DNA of 64,000 nt, from the NCBI RefSeq assembly GCF_003628145.1, contig NZ_RBZV01000008.1, positions 186,001-250,000 of the forward strand, in the 5' to 3' direction. The DNA is from Trinickia fusca. Lineage in GTDB: Bacteria; Pseudomonadota; Gammaproteobacteria; Burkholderiales; Burkholderiaceae. The first letter of the stretch is position 1. Every line of letters starts with the position of its first letter. The notes beneath the pieces are model-generated. The model ran no database searches and was not told where the DNA came from. It worked only from the letters and a program-made list of their open reading frames with translations. Shown in pieces: positions 55,209 to 63,844 of this stretch. The position numbers and the translations under genes were made by a program.

Positions 55209-56547
55209 ATCGGAACGCCGTCGCGTCGATGCCGTGGCGCGTGATCTTGTCGTACAGCGTTTTCCGCGGCAGCCCCAGCGACTCGGCGGCCTTGATGACC
55301 TGGCCGCCGGCGTTTCGCAGCGCCTCCTCGATATAGGCACGTTCAGCACGCACCATCCGCGAAGCCAGCGAATCCGAGCCGGCCGGAGGCTGGGGCAAGC
55401 CGTCGTCGACCCCGAGACAGAATCGCTCCGCTACGTTCTTGAGTTCGCGAACATTGCCCGGCCAATCATGGAGCTGCCAGCGCATCATGTCCTCGGATGT
55501 CCAGGTCGGCTCCGGCTTCTCGTATCTGACACAGGCGGCACGAACGAAGTGCGCGATGAGCTCCGGGATGTCGTCGGCACGCTCTCGCAGCGGCGGCAAA
55601 TCTATCGAAACGACGTTGAGCCGGTAATACAGATCCGCGCGAAACTGCCCTTGATCGGACAATTGCCTCAGATCCTGCTTGACGGCGGCGATCACCCGAA
55701 CGTCGACCGCAATCGATGTATTGCTTCCCAGCCGCTCGATGCTGCGCTCCTGAAGCGCCCGCAGCAGCTTGGCCTGGAGCGCCAGCGGCATCGTCTCGAG
55801 CTCGTCCAGGAACAGCGTGCCTCCGCTCGCATACTCGAACTTGCCGATGCGCCGCTGCTGAGCACCGGTAAACGCCCCCGCTTCGTGGCCGAAAATCTCG
55901 CTTTCGAACACAGCCTCCGGCAGCGCAGCGCAGTTCAGCGCCACAAATGGACCGGTGCGGCGACTGGCTGCATGCAAGGCCCTTGCGAGCACCTCCTTGC
56001 CGGTCCCCGTCTCACCGACGATCAGGACATCGGCACGGGTAGGGCCGATCGCGTCGATTAAAGCGTGGACTCGCTGCATGACCGGCGAACGCCCGAGCAG
56101 GGGCCGTTCGCTGCTCAATTGCGCCCGTAGGCTCCGGTTTTCCACGACGAGCTTGCGTTGCTCCAGCGCACGCCGGACGGTGTCGACCAGCCGATCGGAG
56201 TCGAACGGCTTCTCGATGAAGTCGTAGGCTCCGGAACGCATCGCGCCCACTGCCATGGCGACGTCACCGTGTCCCGTTGTCAGAATGACGGGCACGTCGG
56301 CGTCTTTGGGGCGAGCCTTGATGCTGTCGAGCAAGGTAAGACCATCGATACCCGGCAACCGGACATCGCTGACGATCACCGCTGGCGGATCCTCCTTGAG
56401 CGCAGCGAACGCGCTTTCGGCGTCCTCGAACTCCCGAACGCCGATGCCCTCCAACGAAAGCGCCTGAGAACATCCCAGTCGCACCGCCGCGTCGTCCTCG
56501 ATCACGTAAACGACCTGCCCGCTATAGGCGCTATACGGATTCATCAT
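55207..56547 (-). CDS. dctD: Sigma-54-dependent response regulator (DctD-like)
   Basis: A 446-residue NtrC-family activator. The receiver domain (about 12-130) has the acidic pair EDD, the phospho-acceptor in VIVSDVRLPG and the K of FIEKPF. The AAA+ domain contains VLIVGETGTGKEVLARALH, the sigma-54-contacting GAFTGA motif in HEAGAFTGAQQRR, and GTLFLDELETM. A Fis-type HTH ends the chain (VIKAAESLGLPRKTLYDKI). Its ATG overlaps the stop of the sensor-kinase gene by 4 bp. It should activate the sigma-54 promoter found upstream of the transporter gene of the same operon. Confidence 0.92.
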   Translation of the reverse strand: MMNPYSAYSGQVVYVIEDDAAVRLGCSQALSLEGIGVREFEDAESAFAALKEDPPAVIVSDVRLPGIDGLTLLDSIKARPKDADVPVILTTGHGDVAMAVGAMRSGAYDFIEKPFDSDRLVDTVRRALEQRKLVVENRSLRAQLSSERPLLGRSPVMQRVHALIDAIGPTRADVLIVGETGTGKEVLARALHAASRRTGPFVALNCAALPEAVFESEIFGHEAGAFTGAQQRRIGKFEYASGGTLFLDELETMPLALQAKLLRALQERSIERLGSNTSIAVDVRVIAAVKQDLRQLSDQGQFRADLYYRLNVVSIDLPPLRERADDIPELIAHFVRAACVRYEKPEPTWTSEDMMRWQLHDWPGNVRELKNVAERFCLGVDDGLPQPPAGSDSLASRMVRAERAYIEEALRNAGGQVIKAAESLGLPRKTLYDKITRHGIDATAFR

Positions 56548-58481
56548 TTTGAGTCAGATTCCTCGGTCACCCGATGCAATTCGACGACGAAAACCGCGCC
56601 GCCCAGGTCGGGTATGGTGCCACTATTGCCATCGCTACTATGGCCATTGCTCGCGAGCAGACGACCGCCGAATTCGTCGACGATGGCCTGCGAGATGGCA
56701 AGACCCAGCCCTAAGCCCTTTCCTGTTTGCTTCGTCGTAAAGAACGGCTCGAAAAGGCGCGACATCACGGCGGGGGCGATCCCGTTGCCACTATCGGCCA
56801 CACTGACGCGGACGACATCCTCGATCACCTCGGTCGTCACCCGCACCTCCCGGCGCTTCGCAGCCGCCGCACTCGCATCGATCGCATTGGCGAGCAAGTT
56901 GACGAAGACCTGTTCAATCCGGATCGAACTGGCCAGGACAGCAGCGTCCCGGGGCACCGGTTCAACGCGAATGGACACCTCTGCGGTCTTCCGATGCGAT
57001 TCGAGCAGCGCCAGCGCCTGATGCAGCGATTCGGCGATCGAAACCGATTCGCGGCTTATCGCTTCGTGCCGGGCAAATCCCTTCACGTGAGCGATGATCT
57101 TGCCCATTCGGCCGGCCAGGTCCTTGATCAGAACGAGGTTGCGTGTCAGGTCGGCAAAGTGGCCCAGTTCGGTCATTCGAACCGCGTTGCTCGACAATGT
57201 CATGATCGCAGCCAGCGGCTGATTCAATTCGTGCGTGATGCCGGCCGCCATCTGACCCAGCGCAGCGAGCTTGCCCGCCTGGATGGCGGAGTCGCGTGTG
57301 TCGCGCAGGATGCGCCGGGCAACATCGAGCGCATCGACTTTCTCTTCGAGTGTGGCATTGGCGCGGGTCAGTTCGGCGGTCCGTTCGGCTATCCGCTGTT
57401 CGATGTCACGCTGAACTTCCGACAGCGCCATCCTCGCGCGCTGCCGCTCTCTTTTTCGGCTATGACGGAGCCAGGCCACGCTGATGAGCGCGAATACGAG
57501 GGCCGTCGCCGCCGCCGCGCTGACGGACGCGAATAGCGCGCTGCGCCGGTCGTCGGAGGGATCGACAAGAACGGCGACCTTCCACCCGAGCGGCCCCACC
57601 GGACGATACACCACGTGATACGAGTCCGAATGCCCGCCAAAGGGCGCAACGTCGAGCGAGTCTGGGCCAGACGCAGCCCCCGGTCCTTCCGGCCTTGCAC
57701 CTGATCGACCGAAACCCGATGGCTTTGCACCAAGCCGGTCGAGCGCCGTGCCACCGTATTGCCTTGTTTCGTCGAGCTTGTGGCGCGTGCTCGCAGAAAG
57801 CGGGGTCAGTGATCGATAGCGCCATCCGGTCACCGACGAGAGAAACGTCACGTTGTCCCTGTCGACCAGCAACACGATGTCGCCGCTCGTCGCCAATGAG
57901 GTTTCGTACCGGTCGAGTGATGCCTTGATTGCCACCGCTCCCACAGCGCGGCGCTCGGGATGAGCGGGATCCCTGACCGGCACCGCCATGAAGTACCCTG
58001 CCACCCCGGTCGTATTGCCGACCCCATAGAAACGCCCCGTCCCGTCCTTCATGGCCTCTGTGAAGTAGGGGCGAAACGCGTAGTTCGAACCGACGAAACT
58101 GCCAGGCTCGTCGCTATTGCTCGAGGCGAGCGTGTCGCCGCGACTGTCCATGACATAGGCAGCGGACAGCTCCGCGTTCGTCTGGACAGCCTTCAGATAC
58201 GCGTTCGCTTTTTTGCGCAGCTCAGCGTCGCTCGGATGGCCCAACAGATCCAGCAGGACAGGCTCGAGCGCGGCGATCCGTGGCAGCGATTCATAACGCG
58301 CGAGCTGCGACTCGAGCGTCAAGGCATAGAAAGACGACCGCTGCGCCACTTCGGCAATGTGAGCACGCGAGTAATACCCCAGCGCGATGACGTAGGTCAG
58401 CCACGCCATCGCCAAGCAACACGCGAGCACCGCCAATGCCGTCGCCATGTGGCGCAGCTGCCTGCCGCTACGCGACATCAT
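56544..58481 (-). CDS. dctB: Sensor histidine kinase (DctB-like)
   Basis: A 645-residue membrane kinase. A helix near the N-terminus (ATALAVLACCLAMAWLTYVIAL), a periplasmic double-Cache-like region (for example SSFYALTLESQLARYESLP and NYAFRPYFTEAM), and a second helix at about 320-340 precede a coiled coil. The kinase core has GQMAAGITHELNQPLAAI with the phospho-histidine and SGNGIAPAVMSRLFEPFFTT. It resembles C4-dicarboxylate sensor DctB. ATG 58481 (or 58478) is preferred over the longer frame. It follows the MHS transporter gene by 51 bp, so it probably senses that transporter's substrate. Confidence 0.9.
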   Translation of the reverse strand: MMSRSGRQLRHMATALAVLACCLAMAWLTYVIALGYYSRAHIAEVAQRSSFYALTLESQLARYESLPRIAALEPVLLDLLGHPSDAELRKKANAYLKAVQTNAELSAAYVMDSRGDTLASSNSDEPGSFVGSNYAFRPYFTEAMKDGTGRFYGVGNTTGVAGYFMAVPVRDPAHPERRAVGAVAIKASLDRYETSLATSGDIVLLVDRDNVTFLSSVTGWRYRSLTPLSASTRHKLDETRQYGGTALDRLGAKPSGFGRSGARPEGPGAASGPDSLDVAPFGGHSDSYHVVYRPVGPLGWKVAVLVDPSDDRRSALFASVSAAAATALVFALISVAWLRHSRKRERQRARMALSEVQRDIEQRIAERTAELTRANATLEEKVDALDVARRILRDTRDSAIQAGKLAALGQMAAGITHELNQPLAAIMTLSSNAVRMTELGHFADLTRNLVLIKDLAGRMGKIIAHVKGFARHEAISRESVSIAESLHQALALLESHRKTAEVSIRVEPVPRDAAVLASSIRIEQVFVNLLANAIDASAAAAKRREVRVTTEVIEDVVRVSVADSGNGIAPAVMSRLFEPFFTTKQTGKGLGLGLAISQAIVDEFGGRLLASNGHSSDGNSGTIPDLGGAVFVVELHRVTEESDSK

Positions 58482-58532
58482 TGCGCAGCGCCTGCAGTGA
58501 AAGCAGTACGACAAACGGTCTCACGATCCGCG

Positions 58533-59885
58533 TCAGTCCTTGATAAGCGAATGCTTGCCGGTGTCTCGCATGCCGACATAGACAAGCAATGAGCAGAAGA
58601 TTGCAGCAGTAACATACCAGTAGAAAAGCGGTTCATGACCGGCCTGCTTGAGCCAGAGCGCCAGATATTCGGCGGTGCCGCCAAAGATCGATACGGTCAG
58701 GGCATACGGAAAACCGACACCCAAAGCACGAATTTTCGCAGGGAACAATTCTGCCTTAACGACGGCGTTGATCGACGTATACCCCGACACGATCACCAGC
58801 GCCGCCATATTCAGGAAAAAGGCCACCCATGCATTGTGCGTGTGGCTGATGCCGTTCATGATCGGCACGGTAAACAGCGTACCCAGCACGCCGAAAGCGA
58901 TCAGAACCGGCCGACGGCCGATACGGTCGGAAATCGCGCCGACGACGGGCTGCAAGACGGCGAACAGCGCAAGCGAGGCTGCCGACACGAACGTCGCTTC
59001 GTGTTTGGTCATACCAACCGTATTGACGAGGAACTTCTGCATGTAGATCGAGTACGTGTAGAACGCGATCGTGCCACCCATCGTCAAACCGACCACCGTC
59101 AGAACAGCGCGTGGATGCTTGCGCAGTTCGGCCAGCGCGCCTCGCTTCTCCCGCTTTTCCCGGGCCTTTTGAAATTCGCCCGTCTCTTCCATCGACGAGC
59201 GAAGGCGCAAGGCCAAGAGCGCACAGGCTGCTCCGACAAAAAAGGGAATCCGCCATCCCCAGCTTTCGAGTTGTTGCGTCGTCAGAACGAACTGCTGCAG
59301 AACGATCAGCAGCGCCAGTGCGAGAAGTTGGCCAGCAATCAACGTGACGTACTGGAAGCTCGAGTAGAACCCGCGATGCCGCGACGTCGCGACTTCGCTG
59401 AGGTACGTTGCCGATGTGCCGTATTCGCCGCCTACGCTCAACCCTTGGAGAAGGCGCGCAACGACGAGCAGTGCCGGCGCGGCCACGCCGATCATGTCGT
59501 AGCCCGGGCAAACGGCAATGATCAGCGAGCCCAGGCACATCAGCACAACGGATACGACGAGTGCGGGGCGACGGCCGTATCGGTCCGCATAGACGCCCAT
59601 CAGCCAACCTCCAACCGGTCGAGCAAGAAAGCCGACCGCGAAAACCGCAGCGGTGTTGAGCAACTGGGCCGTCTGACTGCCGGCCGGGAAGAACGAATGG
59701 GCGAAATACAAAGCAAAGGCCGAGTACACGTACCAGTCGTACCATTCGATCAGGTTGCCCGCCGACCCTGAGAAGATTGATTTAATGCGCCGTAGCGTCT
59801 CGCTGGACGACGAGGCAGAAAAGCCCGGTACTGCGGCCCGGGGCGATTGGGCATGCGCGCCGGTTTCGGTAAAGGTCGGCTCCAT
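58533..59885 (-). CDS. kgtP: MHS-family dicarboxylate/alpha-ketoglutarate permease (KgtP-like)
   Basis: A 450-residue, 12-helix proton symporter of the metabolite:H+ symporter group. Markers are GSAGNLIEWYDWYVYSAFAL in helix 1, MGVYADRYGRRPALVVSV in the loop, and GLSVGGEYGTSATYLSEV in helix 4. KgtP takes up alpha-ketoglutarate; close relatives carry other organic acids or shikimate. It is the first gene of an operon with DctB/DctD-type regulators and is driven by a sigma-54 promoter, so substrate-induced expression with autoregulation is likely. Confidence 0.87.
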   Translation of the reverse strand: MEPTFTETGAHAQSPRAAVPGFSASSSSETLRRIKSIFSGSAGNLIEWYDWYVYSAFALYFAHSFFPAGSQTAQLLNTAAVFAVGFLARPVGGWLMGVYADRYGRRPALVVSVVLMCLGSLIIAVCPGYDMIGVAAPALLVVARLLQGLSVGGEYGTSATYLSEVATSRHRGFYSSFQYVTLIAGQLLALALLIVLQQFVLTTQQLESWGWRIPFFVGAACALLALRLRSSMEETGEFQKAREKREKRGALAELRKHPRAVLTVVGLTMGGTIAFYTYSIYMQKFLVNTVGMTKHEATFVSAASLALFAVLQPVVGAISDRIGRRPVLIAFGVLGTLFTVPIMNGISHTHNAWVAFFLNMAALVIVSGYTSINAVVKAELFPAKIRALGVGFPYALTVSIFGGTAEYLALWLKQAGHEPLFYWYVTAAIFCSLLVYVGMRDTGKHSLIKD

Positions 59886-59937
59886 AGCGTCTCCTGATGT
59901 TTTATGGCCTGCCGCTGGATGCAGCGCACCTGTTATT

Positions 59938-59952
59938 GCAACGATGGTGCCA
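59938..59952 (-). promoter_or_regulatory. Sigma-54 (-24/-12) promoter upstream of kgtP-like operon
   Basis: On the minus strand, reading 59952 to 59938, the sequence TGGCACCATCGTTGC matches the sigma-54 consensus TGGCAC-N5-TTGC exactly. It lies about 53 bp upstream of the permease start. The operon itself encodes an NtrC-family activator, which strengthens the call. Confidence 0.9.
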
Positions 59953-60007
59953 ACCGACCACCTCCGAAGCGAGAATGTAAGTCATTGATTTTGTTATAAT
60001 TCGAAAA

Positions 60008-60020
60008 CCATCCAGGATGG
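60008..60020. promoter_or_regulatory. Candidate activator site upstream of the sigma-54 promoter
   Basis: CCATCC-A-GGATGG is a perfect 13-bp palindrome about 60-80 bp upstream of the -24 box, in the range where NtrC-type activators bind. Only one copy is clear, so this is tentative. Confidence 0.35.
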
Positions 60021-60198
60021 ATCGACTGCGCTGCTTGTGCGGATCTCCAGAATCGAACGAGGATCATGTGCGACCGATCGCCAAGACGCAGCGTCTGTCC
60101 TTCACTACTGGCCTCGTCGCCGGGATGAGTACCGCTTCACGCGCTTAGCGCAAAAGCACAAGCGCATGTGCGACGGCGAACCGCGCGTCAGGCCGGGT

Positions 60199-60250
60199 CC
60201 CACAACCGGCTATCATGTGCACACCTGAAAATCCACTACACCGCTGGGCC
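60199..60250 (+). repeat. 52-bp promoter/leader element, copy B
   Basis: The partner of 53836-53887, with 46/52 identity and equal length. TATCAT is at 60211-60216 and TGTGCACA at 60216-60223. It ends 20 nt before the start of the zinc-ribbon gene. The similarity does not extend upstream or downstream of the element. Confidence 0.75.
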
Positions 60251-60270
60251 ACTCGGCATCCAGTGGGGGA

Positions 60271-60465
60271 ATGACCATGTTTTTTACTTGCAGAAACCAG
60301 AGCTGCGGCGCGCAGTGGGAACAGTCCGACGTCGTCATCAAGAACGAAGGCCAAGGGCTGCTATTCCGCTGCCCGATGTGCGGCGCGCGCAACTATGTCG
60401 AGCGGTTCGAGGCTGATGACGGCACGATCGTTTACGAACAGATCGAAGGTCGTCCGTTCATCTAA
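60271..60465 (+). CDS. Small zinc-ribbon protein
   Basis: A 64-residue protein with two cysteine pairs, TCRNQSCGAQW and FRCPMCGARNYVERF, forming a likely zinc ribbon, and an acidic C-terminus. ATG 60271 (MTMFFTC) is preceded by GGGGGAATG; a second ATG two codons on is possible. It lies 12 bp before dbpA and is probably cotranscribed with it. The role is unknown, perhaps in binding RNA or protein. Confidence 0.75.
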   Translation: MTMFFTCRNQSCGAQWEQSDVVIKNEGQGLLFRCPMCGARNYVERFEADDGTIVYEQIEGRPFI

Positions 60466-60477
60466 CGCCCCCAAGAC

Positions 60478-61875
60478 ATGACAAACAAACCCACCGCCAC
60501 GTCCTTCAGCGAGCTTGCGCTCTCACCCGCCGCGCTCGCCAATCTCGATCAACTCGGCTATGTCGCCATGACGCCGATCCAGGCGGCCAGCCTGCCGATC
60601 GCGCTCGCAGGACATGACCTGATCGCGCAGGCGAAGACCGGTAGCGGCAAGACCGCGGCATTCTCGCTCGCGCTGCTCGCCAGGCTCGACGCGCGCCGCT
60701 TCGACGTGCAAGCAATGGTCCTGTGCCCGACGCGTGAACTGGCCGATCAGGTCGCGCAGGAAATCCGTCGACTCGCACGCGCAGAAGAAAACATCAAGGT
60801 TCTGACGCTGTGTGGCGGCACGCCGATGCGGCCGCAGACCGCGAGCCTCGAACATGGCGCTCATATCGTCGTCGGCACGCCGGGACGCATCATGGACCAT
60901 CTGGAGCGCGGCAGCCTCGCCCTCGCCGCATTGAACACGCTCGTGCTCGACGAAGCTGACCGCATGCTCGACATGGGTTTCTTCGACGATATCGCGACCG
61001 TTGCGCGCCAATGCCCCAAAGAACGTCAGACGCTGTTGTTCTCGGCGACGTATCCGGACGGCATTGCCAAGCTGAGCCAGCAGTTTTTGCGCACCCCGAA
61101 GGAAGTGAAGCTCGAAGAGCGTCACGACGACGTCAAGATTCGTCAGCGCTTCTACGAAGTGACCGAAGATGAGCGGCTGCACGCTGTCGGCATGTTGCTC
61201 AATCACTATCGTCCCGTGAGCACGCTGGCGTTCTGCAACACGAAGCAGCAATGCCGCGATCTGCTCGACGTGCTGCGCGCGCAGGGTTTTCATGCGCTCG
61301 CGTTGCATGGCGAGCTCGATCAACGCGAACGCGATCAGGTGCTGATCCAGTTTGCCAACCGCAGCTGTTCGGTGCTCGTCGCCACCGACGTCGCCGCACG
61401 TGGCCTCGACATCGCCCAACTCGAAGCGGTGATCAACGTCGACGTGACGCCCGATCCCGAAGTGCATGTCCATCGTATCGGCCGCACGGGCCGTGCCGAT
61501 CAGGACGGCTGGGCATTGAGTCTCGCGAGCATGAACGAGATGGGACGCGTCGGTGGCATCGAGCAGGCGCAAAAACGCGACGTCGAATGGCATCCGCTTG
61601 CCAGCCTCGAAGCGGCAAGCAACGAACCGTTGTTGCCGCCGATGGAAACGCTGCAAATTCTCGGTGGCCGCAAAGAGAAGATTCGCCCCGGCGATGTGCT
61701 TGGCGCCCTGACGGGCGATGCGGGCTTCAGCGGCGCGCAGATCGGCAAGATCAACGTCACCGAGTTCTCGACCTATGTCGCTGTCGAGCGCGGCGTCGCA
61801 CGCGACGCGCTGCGTAAGCTCAACGCCGGCAAGGTAAAAGGCAAGAAGGTAAAGGTCCGCTTGATGGATGAATAG
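60478..61875 (+). CDS. dbpA: ATP-dependent RNA helicase DbpA
   Basis: A 465-residue DEAD-box helicase that acts in 50S ribosome assembly through 23S rRNA hairpin 92. Motifs in order are the Q motif with MTPIQAASLP, AKTGSGKTAAF (I), PTRELADQ (Ia), VGTPGRIMDHL (Ib), VLDEADRMLDMGF (II), LLFSATYP (III), ATDVAARGLDI (V) and HRIGRTGR (VI). The C-terminal 75 residues (KIRPGDVLGALTGDAGFSGA) are the DbpA RNA-binding domain. It follows the zinc-ribbon gene by 12 bp under the 52-bp element. Confidence 0.95.
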   Translation: MTNKPTATSFSELALSPAALANLDQLGYVAMTPIQAASLPIALAGHDLIAQAKTGSGKTAAFSLALLARLDARRFDVQAMVLCPTRELADQVAQEIRRLARAEENIKVLTLCGGTPMRPQTASLEHGAHIVVGTPGRIMDHLERGSLALAALNTLVLDEADRMLDMGFFDDIATVARQCPKERQTLLFSATYPDGIAKLSQQFLRTPKEVKLEERHDDVKIRQRFYEVTEDERLHAVGMLLNHYRPVSTLAFCNTKQQCRDLLDVLRAQGFHALALHGELDQRERDQVLIQFANRSCSVLVATDVAARGLDIAQLEAVINVDVTPDPEVHVHRIGRTGRADQDGWALSLASMNEMGRVGGIEQAQKRDVEWHPLASLEAASNEPLLPPMETLQILGGRKEKIRPGDVLGALTGDAGFSGAQIGKINVTEFSTYVAVERGVARDALRKLNAGKVKGKKVKVRLMDE

Positions 61876-61901
61876 CCTCCACGCGGCGAACCGTCGCGTA
61901 A

Positions 61902-61932
61902 CGGTCCCGGTTCTTGTTCGACACCGGGACCG
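61902..61932. terminator. Terminator hairpin after dbpA
   Basis: CGGTCCCGGT (61902-61911) pairs perfectly with ACCGGGACCG (61923-61932) around an 11-nt loop. It lies between the convergent dbpA and SDR genes and may serve both. Confidence 0.65.
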
Positions 61933-61962
61933 ACCGCATGCTTCAAGCCCCAAGCCCCAGCC

Positions 61963-62745
61963 TCAAGCGATGGAATAGCCACCATCCGCAACCAGCGCGT
62001 GCCCCGACACATACGACGCATCGTCGGAACCGAGGAAGGCAACGATCGTCGCCATCTCCTCGGCCGATCCCCAGCGGCCCGCCGGCGTGCCAGCAGCGAA
62101 TGCTTGCTGTGCTTCTACGGACGGCCAAATGCCGCGATGATGGAACGGCGTTTCGATCAGGCCAGGGCACAGCGAATTGACGCGTACGCCGCGCTTGAAC
62201 CACTCGATGGAAGCCGTCTTCGTCATGCCGATCACGGCATGCTTCGTGGCGATGTAGAGCGACGCGTTTTCAAACCCGATCACGCCGCCCATTGAAGCGT
62301 TGTTGATGATGCTGCCGTGGCCTTGTTTCAGCATCACCTCGGCCTCGTACTTCATGCTGTTGAACACACCACGCACGTTCGGCTCGAATACCATGTCGTA
62401 GCGCTCGTCGGTCTGCTCGACCAAGGGTGCAAAGACGCCTTCGGTACCGGCGTTGTTGAATGCGATATCGAGCTTTCCGTAGGTATCGACGGCGAACTTG
62501 ACCATCGCGGCGATGTCGGCCTCCCGAGTCACGTCGACGACGATCGACTGAGCCTCGCCGCCTTCCGACCTGATGGCGCCCACCACCTCGTCCAGTTCGC
62601 CTTTTCGGCGTGCCGCCACCACGACCTTTGCGCCGCGTCGGGCAAGCAGCAGGGCCGTCGCTTTGCCGATGCCGGAACTCGCGCCCGTAACCAGTGCGAC
62701 CTTACCGCCGAGTTGATGAGTATTGCCGGTATTTGCTGTGCTCAT
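61963..62745 (-). CDS. Short-chain dehydrogenase/reductase
   Basis: A 260-residue classical SDR. The cofactor motif ALVTGASSGIGKA is near residue 20, NNAG appears in IAFNNAGTEG, and the catalytic Ser and Tyr-x3-Lys are in INNASMGGVIG and ASLYIATKHAV. VVVAARRKGE places a basic residue after strand 2, favouring NADP(H). ATG 62745 has GGAG upstream. It is divergent from a LysR gene, which probably controls it. The substrate is unknown. Confidence 0.9.
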   Translation of the reverse strand: MSTANTGNTHQLGGKVALVTGASSGIGKATALLLARRGAKVVVAARRKGELDEVVGAIRSEGGEAQSIVVDVTREADIAAMVKFAVDTYGKLDIAFNNAGTEGVFAPLVEQTDERYDMVFEPNVRGVFNSMKYEAEVMLKQGHGSIINNASMGGVIGFENASLYIATKHAVIGMTKTASIEWFKRGVRVNSLCPGLIETPFHHRGIWPSVEAQQAFAAGTPAGRWGSAEEMATIVAFLGSDDASYVSGHALVADGGYSIA

Positions 62746-62911
62746 GATGCGCTCCATTCGGGTTCAGGGGTAACTGCATGGAGTGCATTATGCTCGGCGG
62801 ATGTCCGCAAGAGAACGAACCAGTTGGGAATTCAGTATTCCTTTCTCGGGAACGGTAGAATCATCCGGTGACGTGCCCATCAGTACGTCGACTAGCGCCA
62901 GTGAGCCGGAA

Positions 62912-63814
62912 ATGGATAACCAGATCGACCTCATTCGAATCTTCGTCATGACGGCCGAGTCCGCTAGTTTTCGCGAGGCCGCAGGCCGGCTCGGCATATC
63001 GCCGCAAGTCGTTACACGAGCGATCCGGCAGCTCGAAGAGCGGGTGGGGGAAACGCTCTTTCATCGAAGCACCCGTAACGTGCGAATCACGACCTTCGGT
63101 AAGGCGTTCGCCTTGCGCGCGAATGCCCTGCTGCAATCGGTCGATGAGTTGTTTCAAGCGAACGCAGCTCGTGACGAGGCGCTCAGCGGGACGGTGCGCG
63201 TGACCGCTCCACAGGTCCTTGGCCGCCGTTACGTCGCGCCTCTCCTGATGCAGACGATGCGCGAGCATCCGAATATCGTGATCGATTTGCGACTGTCGGA
63301 TACGCTGTCGTCGCCGGTCGGCGAACAAATCGATATTGGCGTGCGAGCCGGCTTCATCACCGACGGGCGTTATATCGCGCGGCGCGTGGGCGCGTTGCCG
63401 ATCTATACCGTCGCGGCACCACAACTGCTCGACGCGGCCGGCACGCCTGACAACATCGACGCCTTGCTGGAAATGCCATTGACGGCGTTGATCGACCGCA
63501 GCACCGGCCGCGCGTGGCCGTGGACGTTTCGGCATAACCGGCAATTGGTCCCGCCGCAGCCCACCCTCGTCACCGACGATCCGGAAGCGGAAGTCTTTGG
63601 CTGCGTCGCGGGGCGCGGATTCAGCCAGTGCCCCGAGTACATGGTGAGAGACGAACTCGCCGACGGACGGCTCGTGCGTGTTCTGCCGCGCAGCGATCCC
63701 GGCCCTTGGAACCTGTACGTCTACCGGCCGCAGCGTGGGCCGGTCCCCAAGCGGGTGCGCGTCGCTTTCGATGCGCTCGTCAAGGGGCTTGCCGCGACGG
63801 CGTGCGTTGGGTGA
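62912..63814 (+). CDS. LysR-family transcriptional regulator
   Basis: A 300-residue regulator with the N-terminal winged HTH LIRIFVMTAESASFREAAGR, LGISPQVVTRAIRQLEERVG and LFHRSTRNVRIT, followed by a periplasmic-binding-protein-like effector domain (SGTVRVTAPQVLGRRYVAPL). ATG 62912 begins the conserved HTH; the open frame runs further up without similarity. It is divergent from an SDR gene, as in many LysR-SDR pairs, with the shared promoter in 62746-62911. Confidence 0.9.
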   Translation: MDNQIDLIRIFVMTAESASFREAAGRLGISPQVVTRAIRQLEERVGETLFHRSTRNVRITTFGKAFALRANALLQSVDELFQANAARDEALSGTVRVTAPQVLGRRYVAPLLMQTMREHPNIVIDLRLSDTLSSPVGEQIDIGVRAGFITDGRYIARRVGALPIYTVAAPQLLDAAGTPDNIDALLEMPLTALIDRSTGRAWPWTFRHNRQLVPPQPTLVTDDPEAEVFGCVAGRGFSQCPEYMVRDELADGRLVRVLPRSDPGPWNLYVYRPQRGPVPKRVRVAFDALVKGLAATACVG

Positions 63815-63844
63815 TCGACAGCGCGGCACGAACGCCTGTCACGC

